Source: Paenibacillus xylanexedens
Lineage (GTDB): Bacteria; Bacillota; Bacilli; Paenibacillales; Paenibacillaceae
Direction of reading: 5' to 3'
Assembly: GCF_017874615.1 (NCBI RefSeq)
Contig: NZ_JAGIKV010000012.1
Span: 1 to 64,000 of the forward strand
DNA length: 64,000 nucleotides
Each line of letters starts with the position of its first letter. The stretch's first letter is position 1. Position numbers and translations under genes: made by a program. Of this stretch, positions 26,110 through 36,153 are shown piece by piece. Below the pieces are notes generated by a model. It was given only the letters and a program-made list of their open reading frames with translations. It had not been told where the DNA came from and did not search any database.

Positions 26110-27474
26110 ATGGCTATTGATACGGTTTTATGGAGCAGGCTAGTGACTGGTTTGACGCTCGGGTTCCACGTGATTTTTGCAACGCTTGGTGTCGGCGTAC
26201 CTTTGATGATTGCTATTGCAGAGTTCATCGGCATTCGGAAGAAGGATCACCATTACATACTTATGGCAAAGAGGTGGTCCAGAGGGTTTGTCATTTCTGT
26301 CGCGGTTGGTGTCGTGACAGGCACAGCGATCTCACTACAGTTGGCCTTGGTATGGCCGAATTTTATGAAACTGGCGGGGAATGTCATTGCACTGCCACTA
26401 TTTATGGAAGTATTTGCATTCTTTTTTGAAGCAATATTCCTGGGCATTTATCTGTACACGTGGGATCGGTTCAAAAATCCGTATATCCACTGGTTGCTGA
26501 CTATTCCGATTGTCGCCGGGGCAGGCATGTCTGCTGTTTTTATTACAACAGTGAACGGCTTCATGAACCAGCCTGAAGGTTTTGTCATGGAAGCAGGTCA
26601 ATTCATGGCAGTGAACCCCGTGCAAGCGATGCTGAATACAGCGACGTTCTCCAAAGTGTTCCATGTATTAAGCTCGGCTTATCTGACAGGAGCTGCTCTG
26701 TTAGCAGGAATAGCAGCCTTTGCGATGCTGAGAAAAGGAGTGTCAGCCTACCACAAAAAAGGCTTGAATCTAATGATGGCCGTTGTGCTGGTATTCAGTT
26801 TATTAAATTCTTTAGCTGGAGATGTGTCTGCCAAGTTTTTGGCTGAGCATCAGCCGGAGAAGCTCGCAGCTGCCGAGTGGCATTTCGAGACGGAAAGCGG
26901 CGCGGATTTGATTTTATTAGGATGGCTGAATGCTGAACATGAAATTATAGGCGCACTTCATTTGCCGAAGGTGCTCAGTTTCCTTGCCTTTGGAGATTTT
27001 AACGCCGAGGTAACCGGGCTGAACGAATTTCCACCAGATGAACATCCGCCCTTACTTGTGCATTATTTGTTTGATCTAATGGCTGGCATTGGATTCGCTC
27101 TGCTTGCTATATCAAGTCTGTACTTCCTGTTTGTATTCTGGAAGAAACGTAATCAGTTTAACAAGTGGATGCTTCGTATGGTTGCACTCAGTGCACCGCT
27201 TGCTTTTCTGGCCGTTGAGATGGGTTGGTTCTATGCAGAGATCGGGCGGCAGCCATGGATCATCCGAGGTTATATGCGGGTAGAAGAGGCCGCTACTTCT
27301 TCACCGAGTGTGAGAATTTTATTTTTCGTCTTCTTGCTTCTCTACATCCTGCTAGGCGTTATGTGTGTCGTCGTACTGAGACGGTTGTTCAATAACAATC
27401 CTGCTGAACTCGAGATGGAGAAATGGTTGAAAGAGAAGCATGATCAATCAGCCAAGATAGGGGAGCAGGCCTGA
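26110..27474 (+). CDS. cydA: Cytochrome bd ubiquinol/menaquinol oxidase subunit I
   Basis: A 454-aa membrane protein of usual length for Gram-positive CydA. It carries heme ligands H20 (TLGFHVIFA) and H185 (KVFHVLSSA) and the GRQPW motif at 379-383. The Q-loop is of the short type, as in Bacilli. AAAGGAGG precedes ATG 26110. The stop codon overlaps the cydB start by 1 nt. The complex oxidises menaquinol and reduces O2 with high affinity, serving respiration at low oxygen. Confidence 0.97.
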   Translation: MAIDTVLWSRLVTGLTLGFHVIFATLGVGVPLMIAIAEFIGIRKKDHHYILMAKRWSRGFVISVAVGVVTGTAISLQLALVWPNFMKLAGNVIALPLFMEVFAFFFEAIFLGIYLYTWDRFKNPYIHWLLTIPIVAGAGMSAVFITTVNGFMNQPEGFVMEAGQFMAVNPVQAMLNTATFSKVFHVLSSAYLTGAALLAGIAAFAMLRKGVSAYHKKGLNLMMAVVLVFSLLNSLAGDVSAKFLAEHQPEKLAAAEWHFETESGADLILLGWLNAEHEIIGALHLPKVLSFLAFGDFNAEVTGLNEFPPDEHPPLLVHYLFDLMAGIGFALLAISSLYFLFVFWKKRNQFNKWMLRMVALSAPLAFLAVEMGWFYAEIGRQPWIIRGYMRVEEAATSSPSVRILFFVFLLLYILLGVMCVVVLRRLFNNNPAELEMEKWLKEKHDQSAKIGEQA

Positions 27475-28487
27475 TGAGTTATGAATTGATTGGTATATCC
27501 GTACTCTGGCTGTTCTTGTACGGCTATCTTATTGTAGCTTCCATTGATTTTGGAGCAGGTTTCTTTGCCTTTTATGCACGCCTGACAAAGCAGGATCACC
27601 TAATTAATCGTCTGATCTCCCGTTATCTATCACCGGTTTGGGAGATCACCAATGTATTTTTCGTCTTTTTCTATATTGGTATCGTCGGGTTTTTCCCGGA
27701 TACCGCTTACTATTATGGCTCTGCGCTGCTTGTTCCGGGAAGTATAGCCGTCATTTTACTTGCTATTCGTGGGTCGTTCTACGCCTTTGAGAATTATGGT
27801 TCCAAAAATAACATCGTATATCTGTTTTTATACGGAGCTACCGGGTTGCTTATTCCAGCGTCATTGTCAGTGGCACTGACCCTCTCTGAAGGTGGCTTTA
27901 TTTTGAAGCAGGGGGATACCGTTTCCCTGGATTACTGGGCGCTGTTTACGAATCCATTATCGTGGAGCATCGTTGGACTAGCCATCGTGTCCGTATTGTT
28001 CATTAGCGGTTCATTTCTCACATTTTACGCTTCTCGGGCAGAGGATCATTCGGCATTGAAGCTCATGCGGAACTATGCTTTGTTCTGGAGCACACCGACC
28101 ATTATTCTCGCGCTGACTGCATTTATATATTTGGGTCAACACAATGAGCGTCATTTTCAAAACATGATGGATTTATGGTGGCTGCTGGCGCTTTCCGTTG
28201 CGTTTTTCATGATTGCCATGTGGCTGTTATATAACGGACGGCGTTACGGATTAGCTTTTATATGCATCATGCTGCAATTTCTCACAGCCTTTTTCGCTTA
28301 CGGGATTGGGCAATATCCTTACATTCTTGATCCATACATCACCATTCAGAGCAGCGCCACATCACCTGCAATGGGCTTTGCACTCGTCGTTGTGTTTATC
28401 GGTGGTCTATGCCTGTTAATTCCTTCTCTAATCCTGGTCTTCAAACTGTTCCTGTTTGATGCGGATTATGTGAAAGGGAAAAAATAA
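27474..28487 (+). CDS. cydB: Cytochrome bd oxidase subunit II
   Basis: A 337-aa protein with 8-9 TM segments and the CydB start MSYELIGISVLWLFLYGYLIVASIDFGAG-type opening. It overlaps cydA by 1 nt, which ensures equal synthesis of both subunits. It carries no heme itself but is needed for enzyme assembly. Confidence 0.96.
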   Translation: MSYELIGISVLWLFLYGYLIVASIDFGAGFFAFYARLTKQDHLINRLISRYLSPVWEITNVFFVFFYIGIVGFFPDTAYYYGSALLVPGSIAVILLAIRGSFYAFENYGSKNNIVYLFLYGATGLLIPASLSVALTLSEGGFILKQGDTVSLDYWALFTNPLSWSIVGLAIVSVLFISGSFLTFYASRAEDHSALKLMRNYALFWSTPTIILALTAFIYLGQHNERHFQNMMDLWWLLALSVAFFMIAMWLLYNGRRYGLAFICIMLQFLTAFFAYGIGQYPYILDPYITIQSSATSPAMGFALVVVFIGGLCLLIPSLILVFKLFLFDADYVKGKK

Positions 28488-28501
28488 AGGAGGAGCGTTC
28501 A

Positions 28502-30325
28502 ATGAAAAGGAGAGGCAAATCCAATCTGATCTCACAGCAAATGTCTTTACAACGAAAAAACAGACTTCTCCTTGCGATCATTTCGCTGGCCCTTGGTGTA
28601 GCTATTATAAGCCAGGCCACTTTGGTGGCTGAAGCAGTCCAGCGAATCTTTGTAGAGAAAGCTTCCTTCTCATCAGTGATGCTGTTGCTTGTCCTATTAC
28701 TGGTTGTTATGGCTGTACGCTCACTGTTGTCGTATGGCAATGGGAAAGTGGGCTTGCATATGGCAGCACGCGCCAAGACGAATATGCGAGCATCTGTGTT
28801 GCAGAACCTGACCCGCGCTTCCATGCCTTCAACCCTTCGTGGACAGACGGGAGGAAAGGTCAGCGTTGCTTTGGATGCTGTGGATGAAGCCGACAGTTAT
28901 TTCAGTCAATATATGCCGCGTATGATGGAAGCTGCGATGATCCCGATTCTGATTCTGGTTGTTACGTTTACGCAGCACGCCAACACAGGCTGGATTATGT
29001 TGTTTACGGCACCGTTTATCCCGCTGTTCATGATCTTGGTTGGGCTCAAGACAAAGAACAAATCAGAAGAAAAATACGCGCAACTGGCTGAGTTTTCCGG
29101 TACATTTCTGGATTCGCTTCAAGGGCTGGTTACGTTGAAAATATTCGGACGGGCTAAACGTCAGCAACAGGAAATTGAACGCAGCAGTCTGGGGTATCGT
29201 GATGCCACCATGGGCATTTTGAAAATTGCATTTACAAATACGTTTATGCTGGAATCCATTGTGATGTTAAGCATTGGTATCGTCGCGCTTGAACTGGCTA
29301 TTCAATTACTGGTTTTCAAATCGATGAGCTTCCACACGGCCTTTCTCGTGTTGTTGCTCGTGCCCGAGTTTTACAGTCTGTTGAAGAATACGGGAACGGC
29401 TTTTCACAGCGGGCGAACCAGTATGGGGGCCATTCGTAAGGTGGAACAAATGCTTGAGGAAACAAGTATCAAGAGCACACAAACGGAGCGGGAAGAAGGA
29501 TCGGATCAAAGCGAATTAACCAATGTCGATACAATTGCAAAGACGGAAGAGCTCCGTACAACTGGCGCCGAGTTGATATCAATGCCACCAACCATTGAAC
29601 TGAATGATGTCCGATTCCAGTACACACCTGATTCCTTTGGACTTGAGACAGGACAGATCTTGATTGGACCGGGAGAACAGATCGCTATTGTAGGCAAAAG
29701 TGGCTCAGGTAAAACCACGCTGCTTCATCTCATTGCCGGTTTACTGAAACCAGATTCGGGAGCAGTCCTGGTTAACGGAAGCCAGCTTTCGCAACATGAT
29801 GAGGCTGCTTGGTTTGAACGTGTTAGCTACATTACACAGCATCCGTATATTTTTGCAGGTACATTTGCCGAAAATATCGCGATTGGAGCGGGTCGGAACG
29901 TCTCCAGAGCTGAAATTGAGCAGGCGGCAGATGAAGCAGGACTTGCTGGCGTTGTTGCACAATTGGAGCAGGGCTTGGATACGTTTGTTGGTGAAGGTGG
30001 CCGGGGGCTGTCTGGTGGGGAAAAGCAAAGACTTGCTTTGGCACGTGCTTTTCTGAAGCGACCAGCTGTTATTTTGTTCGACGAACCCACCGTTGGTCTG
30101 GATCTACACACCGAGCGGGTATTGCAACAATCCATTGCGTCATTAGCCAAAACGGCAACGATGATTACGGTGGCTCACCGTTTATATACGATTCAACATG
30201 CGGACAACATTTTGTTTATGGATAATGGGGTATTGGTGGATTCAGGACATCATGAAGCGCTTCTGGCACGCCTGCCTCAATACGCGGAGATGGTGGATGT
30301 ACAACGGAAAGGAGGGTTAGCATGA
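28502..30325 (+). CDS. cydD: ABC transporter CydD, cytochrome bd biogenesis
   Basis: A 607-aa half-transporter. An N-terminal 6-TM exporter domain (~1-320) is followed by an ATPase with Walker A GKSGSGKTT (~residue 400), signature LSGGEKQRLALARAF, Walker B VILFDEPTVGLD and switch H in VAHRL. With the next protein it forms CydDC, needed to assemble cytochrome bd; reported roles include thiol export and heme handling. The SD is AAAGGAGG before ATG 28502, 15 nt after cydB. A ~50-residue Ser/Thr/Glu-rich linker precedes the ATPase domain. Confidence 0.94.
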   Translation: MKRRGKSNLISQQMSLQRKNRLLLAIISLALGVAIISQATLVAEAVQRIFVEKASFSSVMLLLVLLLVVMAVRSLLSYGNGKVGLHMAARAKTNMRASVLQNLTRASMPSTLRGQTGGKVSVALDAVDEADSYFSQYMPRMMEAAMIPILILVVTFTQHANTGWIMLFTAPFIPLFMILVGLKTKNKSEEKYAQLAEFSGTFLDSLQGLVTLKIFGRAKRQQQEIERSSLGYRDATMGILKIAFTNTFMLESIVMLSIGIVALELAIQLLVFKSMSFHTAFLVLLLVPEFYSLLKNTGTAFHSGRTSMGAIRKVEQMLEETSIKSTQTEREEGSDQSELTNVDTIAKTEELRTTGAELISMPPTIELNDVRFQYTPDSFGLETGQILIGPGEQIAIVGKSGSGKTTLLHLIAGLLKPDSGAVLVNGSQLSQHDEAAWFERVSYITQHPYIFAGTFAENIAIGAGRNVSRAEIEQAADEAGLAGVVAQLEQGLDTFVGEGGRGLSGGEKQRLALARAFLKRPAVILFDEPTVGLDLHTERVLQQSIASLAKTATMITVAHRLYTIQHADNILFMDNGVLVDSGHHEALLARLPQYAEMVDVQRKGGLA

Positions 30326-32049
30326 ATGAGCTGACGATTCTGTCAAAAGCGATGATTCAGGAGCGCAAGGATATCTTGCTTTCGATATTGGGCGGATTTA
30401 TCGCCGGCATAGCAGGGGTAGCTCTCTTTTCCGCGAGTGGTTATATGATATCTCAAACAGTATTTGCACCACCGTTGTACACCTTAATTGTACTCACTTC
30501 CATGGTCAAACTGCTCGGTTTCCTTCGAGCCGCAAGTCGCTACGGGGAACGCTTGTATTCGCACAGGGCAACATTCTCCATGCTGAGCCGTTTGCGGACG
30601 TCCTTTTTTGCCAAACTGATCCCGGTAACGCCAGGTATATTGAACAAAAACCGAAGCGGGGATCTGCTTGCGCGGATCGTGGGTGATGTGGAAAGTTTGC
30701 AAAATTACTTTTTGCGGGTCGCGTATCCACCCATCATGGTCGTTATGGTGTTTTTGGCTACCATGCTGTTCACTTCGGCCTTTTCGATCTGGATTGCGTG
30801 TTTGTTAGTACTAGGTATGCTGATTACAGCATTTGTTGTACCAGGTATTGTCTTGTTAGGTCAGCGAAAAATATACGGACGTGTCCGCCAGCAACGGGCC
30901 TTGTTGTCCACGGAAGTAACCGAAGTGTTGTATGGTTTCAGGGATTTGAAAGTATACGGCCAATTGGAACAGCGTGAGCAACAGCTTCAGCAGGCTTCCG
31001 CTGCATTGGCAACGGAACAGAAACAAGCCGCTTCGCACTTGCTGCGCGGGCAATCCATGCACGTTTTTGTGACGTATCTTGTTACATGGGGAGTACTGGC
31101 ACTGAGCGCCTTTTTAATTGTGGATGGAGCATTTGCAGGTGTATTCCTCGCCATGTTGATCCTGGCCACGCAGACCGTGTTCGAAGAAGCTGCCGCAATG
31201 GCTATATTGCCTCTATATAAGCAGGACAGCGAACACGCCGCTCAGCGACTGGCGGAAACGGTGCCAACCTCCGATGTACAACCTGTACAGCCAAGCGGTG
31301 AAGTTTCAGCCGATCAGGCGGTTTCGATTGACCTATCCGGTGTTAACTTCCAATATGAAGGGGAATGGAGACCGGCGCTGAGGGAGCTATCCCTGCAACT
31401 TGCAGCAGGCTCCAAAACAGCGATTGTCGGGCCGAGCGGGTCAGGCAAGTCAACGATTATGGATTTGTTACTCAAGCTGCGCGCACCAACGTCTGGCGAT
31501 ATACGATTAAACGATGTTTCGGTGAAGGAACTGAATGAAGAGAGCATTTGGCAAGGGACGAATGTCGTGTTGCAGCAAAGCCACTTCTTCCGGGGAACCA
31601 TCCGGGACAACCTGTTGCTGAATGGAGAAGGACATTCAGATAAACAACTGTCGGCTGTGCTGGATAAAGTGCAACTGCCGAATAAGTTGTTGACCGACAT
31701 GGTGTATGAAAAAGGGGAGAACCTGTCGGATGGTGAGAAGCAGCGGCTGGCTCTCGCACGGGCCATGCTACGCAAAGGACGGTTATGGCTTCTGGACGAA
31801 CCAACTTCTTCACTAGATTACGTCACAGAGCAACGTGTGTTGCAGCATCTTCTGGCACAAGCTGCCGAAGATACACTTCTCCTGATCTGCCATCGGCTGA
31901 CGGGATTGGAAGAGATGGATCGGATTGTGGTCATGGACCAAGGCAAGATTGTAGAATCAGGTTCTTTCTCCGAGCTGATGGAGCAAAAAGGCTATTTTTA
32001 TGAAATGAAACAAATTGAACGACAAATGATTGGAGACGCCGGGGCGTAA
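30322..32049 (+). CDS. cydC: ABC transporter CydC, cytochrome bd biogenesis
   Basis: A 575-aa half-transporter overlapping cydD by 4 nt. It has a 6-TM domain, Walker A GPSGSGKST, and Walker B LWLLDEPTSSLD. The signature is LSDGEKQRLALARAM, with D in place of the second G of LSGGE. In a heterodimeric exporter this is the kind of change found in a degenerate site, which suggests the two ATP sites are not equal. It is the last gene of cydABDC. Confidence 0.94.
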   Translation: MNELTILSKAMIQERKDILLSILGGFIAGIAGVALFSASGYMISQTVFAPPLYTLIVLTSMVKLLGFLRAASRYGERLYSHRATFSMLSRLRTSFFAKLIPVTPGILNKNRSGDLLARIVGDVESLQNYFLRVAYPPIMVVMVFLATMLFTSAFSIWIACLLVLGMLITAFVVPGIVLLGQRKIYGRVRQQRALLSTEVTEVLYGFRDLKVYGQLEQREQQLQQASAALATEQKQAASHLLRGQSMHVFVTYLVTWGVLALSAFLIVDGAFAGVFLAMLILATQTVFEEAAAMAILPLYKQDSEHAAQRLAETVPTSDVQPVQPSGEVSADQAVSIDLSGVNFQYEGEWRPALRELSLQLAAGSKTAIVGPSGSGKSTIMDLLLKLRAPTSGDIRLNDVSVKELNEESIWQGTNVVLQQSHFFRGTIRDNLLLNGEGHSDKQLSAVLDKVQLPNKLLTDMVYEKGENLSDGEKQRLALARAMLRKGRLWLLDEPTSSLDYVTEQRVLQHLLAQAAEDTLLLICHRLTGLEEMDRIVVMDQGKIVESGSFSELMEQKGYFYEMKQIERQMIGDAGA

Positions 32050-32091
32050 AAACGAATATCAGCCCTACTCAAGGTGTCGATAGTACTTCAT

Positions 32092-32148
32092 AAAAGACTA
32101 AAGAACGTTACTGATGTTATCATCAATTAGCCGTTCTTTAGTCTTTTT
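32092..32148. terminator. Strong bidirectional terminator after cydC
   Basis: A 16-bp perfect stem, AAAAGACTAAAGAACG (32092-32107) with CGTTCTTTAGTCTTTT (32132-32147), has an inner TGATG/CATCA hairpin. T-runs on both strands let it end cydC and the convergent 91-aa gene. Confidence 0.92.
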
Positions 32149-32194
32149 GTCTATCTATTGAGAAGACTCGTTAAGCGGCAATGTTAATTTCCCT

Positions 32195-32470
32195 TTACAT
32201 AACAGCAGATGACTCAGCCGTTTTATTTTTCTTCGCAAGTGGCTTTTTCCTTAGTGTCCTATCATACAAATATGGCTTTCCGTGATATTGCCGTGCATGC
32301 TTTTGTTTCTGCTTTTTATGTATATCAACCTTGATCTCAAGATTGGCAACGTTATTCTGGAATTCAGAAGCAACTCGTTTGCACCATTTCAATCCACTTT
32401 CTTCAGATGCACTGAAATGAACACGTAATAGATATCCGTTCACCGTTAATTCAAACTTGTATAAATTCAT
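32195..32470 (-). CDS. Hypothetical 91-aa basic protein
   Basis: Not recognised. The protein starts MNLYKFELTVNGYLLRVHFS, a beta-hairpin-like segment, and continues with a short helix, then a Lys/Arg/His-rich C-terminal half (KKQKQKHARQYH, RKKPLAKKNK). AAAGGA lies 9 nt before ATG 32470. It has no signal peptide or TM segment. The strong positive charge may mean nucleic-acid binding. It is a single gene between cydC and the next two-component system. Confidence 0.65.
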   Translation of the reverse strand: MNLYKFELTVNGYLLRVHFSASEESGLKWCKRVASEFQNNVANLEIKVDIHKKQKQKHARQYHGKPYLYDRTLRKKPLAKKNKTAESSAVM

Positions 32471-32657
32471 GATATGTATCCTTTCCAGGCGGGCATGTTA
32501 TGTTACACCAAATACGATAATCTGATTATAACAGGAACGTATGTTCTGTAAAAGTGTTATTTATGATACCCGCAATTTAATAAGGTTCGCTAGACATCTT
32601 TGCAAGAGTCCGTTTAATGGTAAAATATCTAAAAATGGTTCATGTTGGGGGATACGC

Positions 32658-34274
32658 ATGTATAAATTGATGATCGTAGATGATGAATTGCTCATGCGGG
32701 TTGGAATTCGTTCCATGCTGAATTGGGAAGAGTATAATTTCTATGTTGTTGGTGAGGCGGGAAATGGAAAAGAGGCATTAAGCCTTGCGCTTGAAGTGAG
32801 GCCTGATCTAATTATTACAGATATCAAGATGCCGATTATGGATGGGCTACAGCTTATACAAGAGGCATCCTGCGTACTGAAAACCTGTAAGTATGTCATC
32901 CTGAGTAATTTTGACGAATTTCATTATGTGAAAGAGGCGCTAAAACTTGGCGCTTCAGATTACTTGATTAAAAGTGAGATCACCGAATCCTCCCTTATTG
33001 ACCTCCTGAGCACTGTTGGACAGAAACTGCAAAGTGAACATGTTCACCCAACCAACACACCCTCTATAATACACGACTATTCCAAGAGCCTAAGATATCT
33101 AAAGGATAGTTTCTTCCAAGATATTGTAAGCGGATTCATTAGTGAGGAAGATATGGTCACTAAAGCGGAAGAACTGCATTTTCGTATACGTTCGGACCAG
33201 TTGGTTGTCATGAAGTTCATCGTGAACTATTACGAGGATGCAAAGCGGAAATATGTAGAGAAGGGGGAAAAGCTGCTACGATTTTCGATTCTTAATATTA
33301 TGGAAGAGATCATTCCATCGAAGTGGGAGAAAGAGATTTTTGTTGAAAGTTCCTCTGAATATTGGGTGATCGTCAATGTACTTCCTGAGAGCCAATCTGT
33401 ACACGCCGACTTGAATAAACTATGTAATAAATTGCTGTCTTCGATCAAGGATTTTATGAATCTATCGCTCACGGCTGGGGTAAGTAGAATGACTTCCGGT
33501 TTCCTTCACATCAGGAAGGCCTGCCAAGAGGCAGAAACGGCTCTACAACAGGGTTTCTTCACAGGAAGCAACCAGGTGTTGTATTACGATGATATGGTTC
33601 AATCCCCAGATCGACACGAAGTTAAGGGGGCTTTAAGCCCGCAACAAGAACGAGATTTGTTGAAGTTGTGGGTAAGCAAAGACAACCAAAAGGCGGAAGA
33701 GTTCCTTGAAGGAATCCGATCCAATCTGGAACAGCTACGAGCGGATGAGAATAGCATTCGCAAGCAATATATCATGGTAATGGAAACGATACATTCCCAT
33801 CTATCCCGAGCTACGGAAAGAGGTGCACCTTCTTTAACAGAAAAATCACCCTATGAAATCGTTCTAAAGGGGGAGTATTGGGAGGATATCCACCAAGATA
33901 TGCTTGCTCATATTGCGTATTACTTCCAAACCGATTCCCAAATCAAACAGGAAAGCACTTACACCGATCTCGCCACTGAATTGATCGACAAGTATTATGC
34001 GGAAGATATCTCACTGCAAAGTATCGCTAGCCAAATTAGTGTGAATCCGTCGTATCTCAGCCGCGTGTTCAAACAGGAACGAGGAGAGAACTTTATTACG
34101 TACTTGACCCGAGTTCGAATTGAACATGCCAAGGCGTATCTATTGAGCAGAGGAATGAGAGTGTATGAAATCGCAGAAAAGGTGGGCTACCATAATTACA
34201 CGTACTTCAGTAAGATTTTCAAAAAATCGGTAGGTGTCACTCCTGAGGAATATCGAGAATTACAGCAGGGATGA
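32658..34274 (+). CDS. YesN-type response regulator, AraC-like output domain
   Basis: A 538-aa regulator. The receiver domain (1-120) has D8/D9 and phospho-acceptor D55 in ITDIKMP. The C-terminal AraC domain reads LQSIASQISVNPSYLSRVFKQ and VYEIAEKVGYHNYTYFSKIFKK. ATG 32658 has GGGGG 6-7 nt upstream; the frame extends to 32541 without an SD or homologous sequence. The kinase follows 28 nt later. It is convergent with a sugar importer (36154-39648) that it probably activates, perhaps through the three 12-bp repeats at 39755-39839. Confidence 0.93.
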   Translation: MYKLMIVDDELLMRVGIRSMLNWEEYNFYVVGEAGNGKEALSLALEVRPDLIITDIKMPIMDGLQLIQEASCVLKTCKYVILSNFDEFHYVKEALKLGASDYLIKSEITESSLIDLLSTVGQKLQSEHVHPTNTPSIIHDYSKSLRYLKDSFFQDIVSGFISEEDMVTKAEELHFRIRSDQLVVMKFIVNYYEDAKRKYVEKGEKLLRFSILNIMEEIIPSKWEKEIFVESSSEYWVIVNVLPESQSVHADLNKLCNKLLSSIKDFMNLSLTAGVSRMTSGFLHIRKACQEAETALQQGFFTGSNQVLYYDDMVQSPDRHEVKGALSPQQERDLLKLWVSKDNQKAEEFLEGIRSNLEQLRADENSIRKQYIMVMETIHSHLSRATERGAPSLTEKSPYEIVLKGEYWEDIHQDMLAHIAYYFQTDSQIKQESTYTDLATELIDKYYAEDISLQSIASQISVNPSYLSRVFKQERGENFITYLTRVRIEHAKAYLLSRGMRVYEIAEKVGYHNYTYFSKIFKKSVGVTPEEYRELQQG

Positions 34275-34302
34275 ATGTAATCGGTGAATAGAGGTGCAGC
34301 AT

Positions 34303-36048
34303 ATGAAGCATGTTCGGCCCTTCCGAATCAAGTACAAAATTATGGTGATCTGTATGACGGTCATTATCCTTCCGGTATTGGTGATGACAATCAATTCGTA
34401 TTACTCTTCAGAACGGTTGTTGGCACAGAACTATACAACGTTGCTAAACGATCTGGCCAAACAGACGAATATTCGCATTGACGAGTTCCTCAAGGAGATT
34501 GAGAAAATCACGCTGTTAGCCAGCAATGGGCTTAGTGACAATCTGTCTGCGACTCATGAAGGGAGTTTTCCGATCCAGGATTTCCTGCGAGAGGGTGATG
34601 AACAACATGAGATTGCCGCATACAATATTCTGATGAATTATATCATGATGAAAGATCGCGTATTCTCCATCTACCTCTACAATATGAACGGGGGGCAAGA
34701 CCTTTTTGTCAGTCCACATCAACCCATTGATCCAAACTTCAAAGTAGCAAACGAATTGTGGTTTAAAAAGTTCATGCATGATAAGGATCGAACCATTACC
34801 CTCACAACACGAATCGATGAGCAATTGGAGAATAAAATACTGGCAGTGTCACACGCTCGCAAAATTCATGATGTGACTAGTGGAAAACTGCTTGGCGTGA
34901 TTGTTGTCAGCATTGATATCAAATTCATCGAAATCGTCAATCGAAACTTGCAGGAAGGGCTGCGCTCCAGATTCATGATCGTTGATGAGGATGACAAGAT
35001 CGTATATAACGTGAATGAACGATTAATCGGGACACTGTTCCGGGACAACGTTCGTCCGCCTGAAGCACTAAATGTCGTGGTGACCAGTCCCCTTAGTCAG
35101 CAAAAATGGACAACGTACTTATACATGCCGTTGGATGAGCTGACTGCTGATGGCAAAATATTGGGCCGTAATCTGGTGACGCTTGCCATTGTCATTGTTC
35201 TTTTTGCTGCCGTCATATCCATCTTTTTATCTCACGTGATCACAACTCCCATTAAAAAACTGCTACGGAATATTGCTCTAGTCGAGAAAGGTCAGTTTGA
35301 ACAAGTTGAACCTATTGGATCAAAAGACGAGATTGGACATTTATCCATTCGATTCAACAGAATGTCGCATGAATTGAAGCGGTTGGTCGAACGGATGCAG
35401 CAGGAAGAAATAGAGAAAGCCAAGGCCGAGATGCGTGCGCTCCATGACCAGATCAAGCCACATTTTCTGTATAACACCCTTGGGTCGGTGAAATGGATTG
35501 CCTCAATGCAGCAGGCTGATAAAATCGTGGAAATGACTGATGCACTAATCTCGATGCTCCGCTATGCAACAAAATCCGATGGGACCCTCGTAACCATTCG
35601 TGAGGAACTTGATAATATAACGAATTACGTAACGATCCAGAATGTCAGGTACTACGATTGTATTCAGATGAGATACGAGATTGAGGATAGAGTGTTGGAT
35701 TATCGGATGCCCAAAATGGTCCTGCAGCCCATTGTGGAGAACGCGATTTTTCATGGTCTGGCCGAGCTTGAGGAAGACGGAATGATTACCATTCGGATTC
35801 AATCACAGCTGAATAAAGTTGTGATCGAGGTCTGCGATAATGGTGTTGGTATGGATCATCATACGATGCAGAATCTATTGGAAGAGAAGCCCGGTGCAAG
35901 TATGGGAACGAATGGGATTGGATTGCATAATGTGCAGCGGCGGATTCAGCTTCATTTTGGTAAACCTTATGGAATACAGGTGGAGAGTAAAATGGGTGAA
36001 GGTACCATTTTCTCCATTCTGCTGCCTGCCATCATAGAAGCCAAATAG
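34303..36048 (+). CDS. YesM-type sensor histidine kinase
   Basis: A 581-aa kinase. TM1 is at ~residues 10-30, followed by an extracellular dCache-like sensor (~35-280), TM2 (LVTLAIVIVLFAAVISIFL), a HAMP domain, the H-box QIKPHFLYNTLGS with H387, an N-box VENAIFHGL and the G-box DNGVGMD. GTG 34294 overlaps the GAGG SD at 34291, so ATG 34303 is the likely start. It is the partner of the regulator at 32658. The substrate-bound lipoprotein at 38044 may present the ligand to it, as proposed for similar systems. Confidence 0.93.
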   Translation: MKHVRPFRIKYKIMVICMTVIILPVLVMTINSYYSSERLLAQNYTTLLNDLAKQTNIRIDEFLKEIEKITLLASNGLSDNLSATHEGSFPIQDFLREGDEQHEIAAYNILMNYIMMKDRVFSIYLYNMNGGQDLFVSPHQPIDPNFKVANELWFKKFMHDKDRTITLTTRIDEQLENKILAVSHARKIHDVTSGKLLGVIVVSIDIKFIEIVNRNLQEGLRSRFMIVDEDDKIVYNVNERLIGTLFRDNVRPPEALNVVVTSPLSQQKWTTYLYMPLDELTADGKILGRNLVTLAIVIVLFAAVISIFLSHVITTPIKKLLRNIALVEKGQFEQVEPIGSKDEIGHLSIRFNRMSHELKRLVERMQQEEIEKAKAEMRALHDQIKPHFLYNTLGSVKWIASMQQADKIVEMTDALISMLRYATKSDGTLVTIREELDNITNYVTIQNVRYYDCIQMRYEIEDRVLDYRMPKMVLQPIVENAIFHGLAELEEDGMITIRIQSQLNKVVIEVCDNGVGMDHHTMQNLLEEKPGASMGTNGIGLHNVQRRIQLHFGKPYGIQVESKMGEGTIFSILLPAIIEAK

Positions 36049-36118
36049 TCATTCATGCTTTCATTTATGCATCTCATAATGCGGTACAGCGATCATAAAA
36101 ATAAGTTTAGATATAAAC

Positions 36119-36151
36119 AAAGGGCTCGCAGTATGAACTGCAAGCCCTTTT
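36119..36151. terminator. Bidirectional terminator between kinase and importer
   Basis: GGGCT-N-GCAG (36122-36131) pairs with CTGC-N-AGCCC (36138-36147), flanked by AAA on the left and TTTT on the right, in the gap between convergent genes. Confidence 0.82.
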
Positions 36152-36153
36152 GT

